From contig NC_067199.1 of the NCBI RefSeq assembly GCF_000699445.3, forward strand, positions 35,572,902 to 35,636,901: a DNA stretch of 64,000 nucleotides. Direction: 5' to 3'. The first letter of the stretch is position 1; each line of letters opens with the position of its first letter. Positions 55,681 through 64,000 of this stretch are shown one piece after another. The translations under genes were made by a program, and so were the position numbers. Below the pieces are notes generated by a model. The model made no database searches. It had not been told where the DNA came from and was given only the letters and a program-made list of their open reading frames with translations. Source of the DNA: Schistosoma haematobium (lineage: Eukaryota; Platyhelminthes; Trematoda; Strigeidida; Schistosomatidae).

Positions 55681-56119
55681 GCATGTATATCCTTAGACTA
55701 ATAAGACCAATGTGTGACTTGTGTACCAGCCCTATGGTGTTACATAATATACCACCAAAGCAAATGGAGACCGACCATAGTAAATAATGGATTACATTGT
55801 AAGCCAAAACCGATAGTGGTTTCTTAATGTTTGGTAATAGCTTCACTGATACCAAAATTGAATTCTACAAACCAACTATTAGTATTTTCATGAACAAACA
55901 TTACATTTAGTCAGTTCATATCAACTTTCTACAGCACTAACAATCACTCTAGGTATTGGTAAATGATTAGTTTAGTTAGCTTCAATATCTGTGAAACATG
56001 ATTTACAATATCGGACAATGAATAAGATTTAGAAAGCTATATAAATCCGCAACAGATTTATAAACTGTCTACCCACAAATCGATTTTAAAGTATTTGAAT
56101 CCCTTGGTTGATAATTTGA
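55681..56119. other. Intergenic sequence, nothing recognised
   Basis: No ORF or repeat family recognised between the convergent genes. Confidence 0.5.
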
Positions 56120-56875
56120 CACAAAATTAGCATGCTTTGGTCGGTTTCCCATGCGGATTGGCCCTATATAACCACCATGTGGGTAATGCGATGGCTTTTG
56201 AAGCGAACGTCACTGAATTCGAGTACCGAAGTGAATATCAACTCTGGAATACAAGTACAACCACCCGACGAGACCAAAATAGTTTTATTATTTATTTATT
56301 TGAACACATAAATATTGTTACAAGAGGACACCAAATATATATGCGCCACACCATATTTGTGTGCGTCGGCTGTGATACTGCCCGGGTGCCCAGACTGAAG
56401 AAGGTGATTTTCTTAGGAGGCCACACTCCGAGCCTTTGACCTAAAAATCTGATCCACAAGGCAGTGGAGCATCGTGAGAAGATGCAACCTCATGGTAGTC
56501 GGTGACCAACGACTGGTTCATATGCCATTTGCTCCTTCGGGATCTTGGAGCCCATGTGCACAATTGGTTTGGGATCCGGTTAAAGCGTCGGACATTCGCT
56601 TTCCGTCCTCTCATTTTCGTAGACAACACCCCCGCCACAAGAAGGCAGTGAGTAGGATTTCCCTGGCAGTGGCTGTATACTTGTGGCCGTGTGAGGGCAT
56701 TTCGAGGGGGAGGGTCCACCCCACTCTCGACCATACCAGTGCATTTGGGGGCGAGACTGAAGGTCCTGGGTTCGAATCCCACGAGGCGGGATCGTGGATG
56801 TGCATTGCCAAGGAGGACCGAAATAGGACCAGACGCGAGCCCTGGATTCTGTCGCCAGTCACATTCTATCTATTC
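56120..56875 (+). repeat. Family B variant repeat split by a retroelement
   Basis: The left part (56120-56271) runs from the head to stem II (CCCGACGAGACC). The right part (56827-56875) resumes with the cleavage side (GAGCCCTGGATTCTG) and ends CATTCTATCTATTCC. Confidence 0.7.
56283..56815 (-). mobile_element. (AAAT)n-tailed retroelement inside a family B repeat
   Basis: GACCAAAATAG (56272-56282) and GACCGAAATAG (56816-56826) are the target duplication. The 5' end (right side) includes an antisense family A tRNA-like tract (B-box at about 56768-56781) that the 49920 copy lacks. A minus-strand frame spans 56782-56441. Confidence 0.82.
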
Positions 56876-57437
56876 CGAGTTTAATGATATAAAATACTAG
56901 AGGCTCAACTAATAACAGCTCAATCAACAATTATGATTTCTGTAAAACATTATTAGATCATTTTGCCTATGCTCTACGACCTTCCGACCACTTATCGTGA
57001 AATAAAAGCTGTCATAAAAATAACGATTAATTCAACACTTAAATGATATCAATTAAAATTCCAACTTTTTTAGGATGCTGTTTTCAACCAAAGCGAACCA
57101 ACGTCACGTATTGTAGTCAAACAATTTTACTTTACTAGAAAGATTAGATACTGAAGTCAAATAGCTTTTAGTATTAATAAAACGATACACTTAGGATTTT
57201 TATGCTACACATCTGTACACAAACCAGATGTACCAACAATAAAACAAACTATTGCCTATTAGTACATGTAGATAAGTGGGAGAAATTAGGGGATAATAAG
57301 TCAGAGCTATGAACTGACTGACCGAGAAACACTTAACGTATATAGCTCAAAAACTAACTGAATGGTATGAAAATGATTAGTACAAATAAAGCAAACACGT
57401 ACAGATAAATAATATCAGATTTTCTGTGCAGATAAAT
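56876..57437. other. Intergenic sequence and USP7 3' flank
   Basis: Nothing recognised. Confidence 0.5.
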
Positions 57438-57443
57438 TTTATT
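57438..57443 (-). promoter_or_regulatory. Candidate USP7 polyadenylation signal
   Basis: AATAAA on the minus strand, 480 bases past the USP7 stop codon. It would give a 3' UTR of about 0.5 kb. It is chosen only by motif and position. Confidence 0.4.
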
Positions 57444-57922
57444 CAATACAATTGATCTAAAATGCTTCGAAGTAATTCATAAATTTGGTTGAGAGTAAGA
57501 CAACAACACTTTACGGCATAACTAGTGTTGCAGACGGTGGACAAGCTCAACTTAATTCAAAATAGGTACGAAGAATCTTGAGCATTTGAGAGCATCACAT
57601 TTGTCTCATATGCACAATACAAACAGCAAAGCTAAGAAATTACATGAATATTGTCACAGTGAAAGTGACAAACACAAGCACTGCAGAGTACTAGATAATT
57701 ATTCAAAGTACTGACAAGGTGAAAAAGATAATCCATCGAACCTATGAATATGTTAACGAAGCTTTTGAAAGTCATTCACAACTGGTAATATGAAAAGCTG
57801 GTTAAAAGTCACTGGTTTTACAGTTAGCCTGCAGATAACTGAAGGAAAGAATATCTTCAAAACTAAGTCGCGCGAGAAACGAAGTGAAGATATATTTCGC
57901 ACAAATCAATGAATGAATTTTT

Positions 57923-58968
57923 TTAATTATGAATCTTGATAGGTTTTTCATTTGGAGCATAACGAGGACGTTTAGATGGCTTATGATCAATTCCCAACCA
58001 TGGGCGACTTTCAGGAAGACAATAGTGAGTAAATCTTTTTATCTGCACTGTGGGATCTCCTTCATTCGGGATGTAAGCGCCCTCAGTTGGATAAATTACA
58101 GCGAATCGCCAACGGTCAAACTCCTTTTCAGGTACTTCTAGTCGTTTACGTATACGCTCGCGCACTGCAGTGTAATTTTCTCCATCTCGAATGCGTACAG
58201 TAAACGGCACCCCGAAAGTCTCTGTGAAAGCTTTGTCAAAATGAGAAACGTACACTACAGTCTCGTCAGGTTTCAAGTTTATTTCGTCAAGAGGAATTTC
58301 TTCAATCCGAAGACTATGAATAGGAGACGACCCTGCATATGTTTGGGGAAACACAGCAGATTCAGGTATGAGTGAAAGTTTTTGTGTTGGAGGATACTCT
58401 TGTATAATTCGATTACGAGAGATTTTGAGTAAACGCAGTTGGCCAGAACCACCAGGAGGCAAGACTAAATGACGAGAAGCTTCTTTTAAAAGATCAAAAA
58501 CTAAACCATTCTGGGGTACTGAAAGAATTAATTCTGCCTTTTCCGATAATTTTTGCCCAACATAAATCACACGAACTTGACGCATTGTTTCAAGTTCATC
58601 AATTCGAATAGCCAGATGTGCGTAGTACACACGACGAGGTGGGGAAGAAGTAACAGGACCCAAAGGAGAACGGCTAACAGTCACAGCACCACAAAAACGA
58701 TTAAGCGGTATTGGGAAGCGATCTGGAGTGGGAGTATTTCCACCAGTTCCTGACAATGTATTTCCGCTGTTAACTAAACCTGGCCCGATACCACCAACAT
58801 CAGAAGCCCATGAAGTATTCGTGTGCGCAACAGTAAACGGAAGGAAAAATTCCTGCAATGTACCAGAATATGAAGAGCTGATTGCAGGACCGGGAGGTTC
58901 TCGCATCAAACCCTGAGCGGCTGCTGCTGCCACAAGTGAATTTAAGTAGGGTGACGACGTTGGGAAAC
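57923..58968 (-). CDS. USP7: USP7 terminal exon (last UBL repeats and C-terminal tail)
   Basis: The acceptor TTTCAG lies at 58974-58969 and the TAA stop at 57925-57923. The exon completes a Gly codon split after its first base. It has an Ala/Gly/Ser-rich start, then YSGTLQEFF, a second low-complexity insertion, YYAHLAIRI, LRLLKISRNRIIQEYP, LRIEEIPLDEINLKPDE and the WLGIDHK...KIHN terminus. Confidence 0.93.
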
Positions 58969-61900
58969 CTGAAACAAACAGGAAAAAAAATATATTACGT
59001 TACTCATTGTAATCTCTGAAGTACTTGTGTAACGTTAACTATATTATTCTAACTGTTTTAGTAACTAAAACAGTCCAAGACAGCATTTCGAATGAGTTTG
59101 TCTGTACGACTTACACACATACATAAGCTGATACATGAACTAATTTTATGCATACACAGTGAAATACGAGGAGCTAACAATACGAAACTTTTTCTGAAGG
59201 AAAATCCATATTCTATAAAGCGAAAATTGAGTTCAGTTCTCTTACTATAGTACAGTTAGGTGAGATATAATGTACACGGACGGTTGGAGAAAAATTATTG
59301 AGCGATAAAACTTCATTTGCTCAGGTGAAAACTTTTTTATATTTAACAAAATTTAATAATACATTGTATGTAATTCCAATTCATTTCAAATATCAACAAG
59401 ACAACATGAGGATGAGGATCAAAACCACTGTGTCCGCTTTTCTCCCTAAATTGAGAACCACAAATCGGCAACAGTAAATTAATGACCTAGTACCATGTGT
59501 AGTTGACAACACAGAAAGGCTAGTGCATGAAATCTCGAAAACCTTGGTTTTAAAAACCGACTAGTCTGGATAAAGCATCTTAGAAACCAATTTGGTATTT
59601 GTCTAAAGAGCAAACAATCCCGTAAATATAAGCTTGAAAACTGGGCAATCTTCCCATAAATTACAGTATAAGTTGTGAGAGCCAAGTGTGCAGTGTGTAT
59701 CAAAAGTTATCATTTGTGATATCCAAGATAATGTTGGTGAATTGATTTTTTGCCCACATAATTCGCTCATTCACTAGGTACTTTACTTAAATATGAGACA
59801 CATTCTAGGGGTAAAGGCTAATGATATCACATGGTTTTACAAACCGAAGTAGGTATAGTGGGGTACTAATATGGTAATTAGCAGCTGAAAGCCGGACGTC
59901 CTAACCACTAAGAAACCATTGCATACTAATAATCAAAACTATGAATTTTATGGAACAATACACAATATATCAATTGGAAACAACGTAGGGCCAGGTACAA
60001 ATCCATGTTTTCCACAGTTTGAATAAGTAAACGTGTCATGTTGAAAACTACCAGGCTTCAGAAGTCAATATAATATACATTGTGACTTCAAGCAAATAAT
60101 CATTATTCCATTTCGAAGACAGCAACTCGAAGTAAAGAAAAGTGGAACGAATAGGGTGAAACAAGAGCAACAATGAGAAATATCTGTGGTAGAAACGTGT
60201 TGTATTTACAGAAAATGATGTGTAAATTCGGAATAAACCATAGAGACACATTAAAAAATAAGAATGATTATATTGTACTGTAGTTTCTTCTAACTTACCA
60301 GATGATTTGGCTGTTAACAAATGAGGATGAATTGGTGATCCACGAGTTCCTGTAACTCCTAAAGCCCCACTCTCTACAGAACAAACGTTGTTATTGCCAC
60401 AAGTGTTCTCTGTAGTTTCTGAACTGATAGGCGGAGATGCAAGTTCACTTCCAGTGACACCAGTCCCAGTGGAGACAGGTGAAACATAAATTGGTGCATT
60501 AACAGCATCCGTCGTATTGCCAAATCCTTGTTGTGAACGGAAAAATTGAAGACGGTTACTTTGCGTTGATAGGTAAGCTGCAGCAACATTGGCGAATTCC
60601 CAATACGTAAGATCGGCTGACACCTGAATGAGAATCCCAGCGTCCTGAGGTCTAAGCTTATCCACCAATAATATTTCGAACTACAAGAAAAAGGGATACT
60701 CACAGTTTTACCCCTAAGTAATAATAGTCATTACGTTTATATGAACTTATTTGATAATCGTTGCAGAATGTTAGGAAAATGAAGAGTACTTCGCCGAAGG
60801 ATTGTCTTGGATTACTAGTTTAGGCGTTACAGTTACGAACTAATAAGTAATGCTATAATTCCCTGTGTATAGATTGAGCAACACTTCGAATTAAACTTGA
60901 TAGGGTTTGTGGAAGATAAGTCAAATTTGAAGATAGTCATTGTCACGGACTGTCATCAGCTGCGAAACCACTGGACAGTAAAAAGTGCTGAGAACTTGCA
61001 ACGCTCCAGTCGAGGGCTTCTGGAGAGGCTGTTGATGAGCAATACTGAGATCTAGAGTAAAACGAAACATCCGTTCCTGCTTGCTACTTTCCTCCAGTCC
61101 GTTCAAAAAAAAAGTGCTTTAAAGACTTCAATTCAACCAGCTAGAATTGTACAATGATAATTTTAAGTGAGTTTCCAATTAAAACGATGGAAACTAGCAC
61201 ATTTCATGATGATATATATGAATGCATAAGGATTCGCATACAAAATTAATTTAAACTCGACATTAAAATAATTAAGAACTAGAGAATCGATTTCTTAAGA
61301 ATTTCATTACAGAACACAGAATTTACAATCGTACAGGGATTAGGAATAACTGCGAATCTAAATGCCTCAGAAGTATGTACTTAACCCTGAAACATCTTTT
61401 TTAAATACACTATTCTACTACAACCTATTTTGATGAATAATAAATTATTTCAAATCAACACACAAAAAACATATAGAAACATCTAATAAACATCACCTAA
61501 AAGATTTTACGTTACATTCATGGTAGGTTTCCCTATTATATGTAACACAAACAGGTAAATTTCAAGACTGACTTCGAATATATACATTCAATGAAACAAT
61601 AGTCATGATCATAATGGTTGATGTAGAACAATAAACGTCTTACTGGAGATGTTAGATTAACGGCTAAAACCTGAGTTTGAGTCTTTCAAAAATTCTTGAA
61701 ATCAGTGACGATTCGCATGTTGAAGGAAATGTTACAATTTTAAATCATGCACTACGAACTAATTAACCAAGCAGATTGCTATTTTAATTCTAGACAACTT
61801 GCACAAAATACATGACCATCGAAATGTGATAAGATGATTACTTATTGGTAAATTACTTATAACTAAAATATTTTTTTGTAAAAATCTTAAACATCAAACC

Positions 61901-64000
61901 TATTAAGCACACCTGACGTATATAACTGCTGAAGTAATCGAAAATCGTCAGTTTTTCTGCAGATGAGATTGTTTGCGTTTGTAAATCCGCCGTAATCGGT
62001 TGACCCATCAGATTCATACAAGATCGAGATTTATTGCCAGCTACTGCTGGGAAAGTAGCCATTTTATGCAAAGTAATGGAATCAATATTCGATAACGAGA
62101 CAACAGAAGACTCCGAAATATCTCTGCAAACATCTGCGTTACCACTAACATTATCGTCCACGATATTTGAAGGGATGACTATACCATTCATACCAATAAC
62201 CTGGCTGTTGTCAGTAAGAGGACTTTCGACAGACGACAAAACATGCGCATCATCTACCAAACTGCTCAACGCTTCTTTCCCCATCTCAGTGGTTTCCATC
62301 AATCCAAATGGTAGTGGGGTTGAACAATTCATTGATTTAACCTACAAAAAAGATAATTAAAAAGTTTCTGAAAAATAATATGTCCATCCCACTGAGTGTA
62401 ATGAATTCAAAAAATCTATGTAACCTTGTTTCATTATCGATACAAATACAGTTACTCCGGTAAATTATAAAATACTACTTTTGAGTCACGAATTCCCAGG
62501 GTCAACGAATAAATGAAAAACACTGCACTCAGTTGATACGGTGACGTACACAGAAAATGCATGAAAAAGACGTCTTTGTTAGACTTTACAGACTGAAAGT
62601 ACATTTTGAAGTTGGATAAGTAGTTTTATGTCTGACTTATAGAAACAATGCAAATATGTGTTTTTTTTTAGATTCAATGTGTATATTCTGTATATTTAGG
62701 ATGTGTGATTCACAAAAATTTATCGTCAGTACTTGGCCATAATAAGTAGTTTTAAGAGTCAGTCAGTCAGCTACAACGTAGGACCAGGCACATATGTGCA
62801 TCGGTCCACGTTGCCATACCGCATCAGCACAACAAGATGAACACCGGATTCATAGCAGTGGTTAGGTCAAAGGTGGTAATAAATAAGAGGAAGATTGACT
62901 GACTGATTATCAATTAATCAATCAATTGACACAGCGCTACATCCGACAAATGGTTTGTAATTTCATTCTGGTGTGAGAGCCACGGTATTATTTGATTAAT
63001 CAGTACTTTATTTAGTACATTGTGGCCTTATTGGTAACTAACAGTTGAGTTTCGTAATACGTCATGTAATCTCAGTTGTGACAATTTATTAATGTTTATC
63101 ATCAATACCGTGAGATGATGTAATTGAAACTCATTAGCTACTCACAAGTTAGTGAACTAAATCTAATTGAAAATACTACCTAGAAGCCTAAACCAAATCA
63201 GGAAATAAGGTTGAATCTGGTGTTAAATGCATTAAAAAAAAGCTGAGTAAGATTATATTGTAACACAGAGATCTTGGTTAACGTTGTTCATACAAAGCAC
63301 ACATTTTAAATCTAGTTTCTTGATTCTTTCTAAACTAATCCAAGACTGTGGATATACAACTTTAAACAGATTACCGTTCCAAATGTTCATAAAAGTTTGG
63401 ATATTCAGCGGAACTACGAACAATAGATTTGCAACAAAGTACACCAAGACCACATGAGCTAGCTACTGGGGAATAAAACTAGGTTTCGTTATTTATTTCT
63501 CCATACATTTGAACAGAATCGGAAAACTATACAATGAGTACTGACATGTATGTATACTCAAAAGGTTGAACAATAAAGTTAACTAACTTGAAAGTACAAA
63601 ATCTGTCCTTGGATATCGCGTTTATACATTTTAGATATTGGGATATCAAATTGTGTAATTTCAGATATCAAAGATTTCGCATCGTCTTGGAAAAACATTA
63701 ATTTACAATTAGAAGGTAATCCAACCCGTTCGCGAGCTATTGGTTCAATAACCCTCAACGATTCTTCTCTGCGAATTTCCACATGGCCACAAAATGTTGA
63801 CGTCCAAGTGAATGGATCGAAATATTTGAGGAAAAACAAGTGTCGATCTATCACAGTTTGTTCTTTATCCACACGAGGAATAAATGAATTAGTCGAAGTA
63901 TCGGACTGAACAAAAAATATGAGAGCATCTTTCATAGCGCATAATGGTTGATTATCACAAAGTTCAATTAGATGAGTAGGCATGTTCTTACGTCTAATGG
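57923..64000 (-). CDS. USP7: Ubiquitin carboxyl-terminal hydrolase 7, C-terminal exons (5'-partial)
   Basis: Exons 63588-64000, 61913-62341, 60299-60680 and 57923-58968 read right to left and give about 755 residues. USP7 is a nuclear cysteine deubiquitinase acting on p53/MDM2 and chromatin proteins in animals. This part matches the C-terminal ubiquitin-like repeats, with FLKYFDP...GHVEI, DKLRPQDAG, LQFFRSQ, YSGTLQEFF, LRIEEIPLDE and the terminal RPWLGIDH...KIHN tail, which activates the catalytic domain in the human enzyme. The catalytic domain is upstream of the window. Junctions are GT-AG; phases are 0, 0 and 1. Compared with human USP7 there are at least three Ser/Thr/Gly-rich expansions, two of them in the 60299-60680 and 61913-62341 exons. 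The gene converges on the channel gene. Confidence 0.93.
58969..60298 (-). other. USP7 intron
   Basis: 1.3 kb, no recognised repeat. Confidence 0.75.
60299..60680 (-). CDS. USP7: USP7 exon (UBL repeat with Ser/Thr-rich insertion)
   Basis: The acceptor TTGTAG ends at 60681 and the donor GTAAGT starts at 60298; 382 nt, ending one base into a Gly codon. It starts FEILLVDKLRPQDAGILIQ and reaches YLSTQSNRLQFFRSQ. About 75 Ser/Thr/Gly-rich residues follow that human USP7 lacks. Confidence 0.9.
60681..61912 (-). other. USP7 intron
   Basis: 1.2 kb, no recognised repeat. Confidence 0.75.
61913..62341 (-). CDS. USP7: USP7 exon (expanded linker between UBL repeats)
   Basis: The acceptor TTGTAG ends at 62342 and the donor GTGTGC starts at 61912; 143 codons, phase 0 at both ends. 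Most of it is an unstructured-looking Ser/Asp/Val-rich linker. The end, KLTIFDYFSSYIRQ, aligns with the short human linker before the next UBL repeat. The assignment rests on phase and on both flanking exons. Confidence 0.82.
62342..63587 (-). other. USP7 intron with a LINE end
   Basis: 1.2 kb; holds the LINE 3' end at 62756-62900, otherwise nothing recognised. Confidence 0.75.
62756..62900 (-). mobile_element. LINE 3' end, (GACT)n-tailed family
   Basis: AGTCAGTCAGTCAG then CTACAACGTAGGACCAGGC and TGCATCGGTCCACGTTG match the antisense of 30235-30327; it lies in the same orientation as USP7. Confidence 0.7.
63588..64000 (-). CDS. USP7: USP7 exon, cut by window edge
   Basis: It ends at 63588 with donor GTTAGT. 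It reads NMPTHLIELCDN, FLKYFDPFT, FCGHVEI, RERVGLPSNCKLMFFQDD and GQILYFQ, matching the human IELSDNE to DIIVFQ segment. The frame stays open to the edge. An AG at 63995-63994 could be the acceptor, so the true exon start is uncertain. Confidence 0.88.

Noticed and set aside
60374..60703. 109-codon frame overlapping the USP7 exon
   Set aside because: Out-of-frame shadow of the exon, whose real frame matches USP7.

Overview
The window is AT-rich animal nuclear DNA, almost certainly from a blood fluke (Schistosoma; species not resolved). It carries dozens of copies of two tRNA-headed repeat families with a hammerhead-ribozyme-like fold, one of which matches the known Schistosoma Sm-alpha repeat. 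It also carries RTE-type and other non-LTR retrotransposons with tetranucleotide tails, Penelope-like elements (PLEs) with GIY-YIG motifs, and a Merlin DNA transposon. Genes are split by GT-AG introns, and nothing prokaryotic is present.

Only two host genes are supported, and they converge. On the plus strand (about 700-55060) are the last four exons of a DEG/ENaC-family sodium channel: 700-1152, 48985-49311, 51115-51402 and 54653-55060. All internal junctions are phase 0. The first visible intron is 47.8 kb and holds most of the window's repeats. On the minus strand (64000-57923) are the last four exons of USP7: 63588-64000 (cut by the edge), 61913-62341, 60299-60680 and 57923-58968. They end in the conserved C-terminal tail of that deubiquitinase. 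The two genes' 3' ends are about 2.4 kb apart.

Repeats inside the introns, left to right. 0-6 kb: an LTR-like piece, a Merlin MITE, family A hammerhead repeats, a CR1-like LINE end and a PLE. 6.7-13.5 kb: family A and B repeats in inverted pairs, an RTE 3' end and a tandem duplication. 13.5-20.6 kb: a second MITE, a LINE fragment, an inverted PLE, and a PLE interrupted by a palindromic family A unit. 21-24.7 kb: a family A palindrome and an RTE 3' end. 24.7-28 kb: nothing recognised. 28-34 kb: nested insertions in a PLE-like palindrome and a 51-bp hammerhead-core insertion. 35-40.2 kb: a family A dimer and a full-length but dead RTE. 41.5-46.5 kb: a third hammerhead-like repeat, a long-TIR element and a Merlin transposon with transposase remains. 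49.9-57 kb: two near-identical (AAAT)n-tailed LINE copies and two RTE copies.

The most interesting system is the hammerhead-bearing retroposons. They occur as tandem head-to-tail joints and as head-to-head inverted dimers. In at least two cases the whole palindrome is flanked by one 12-13 bp target-site duplication, so it appears to have inserted as a unit. Coordinates of repeat ends are approximate unless a duplication is quoted.
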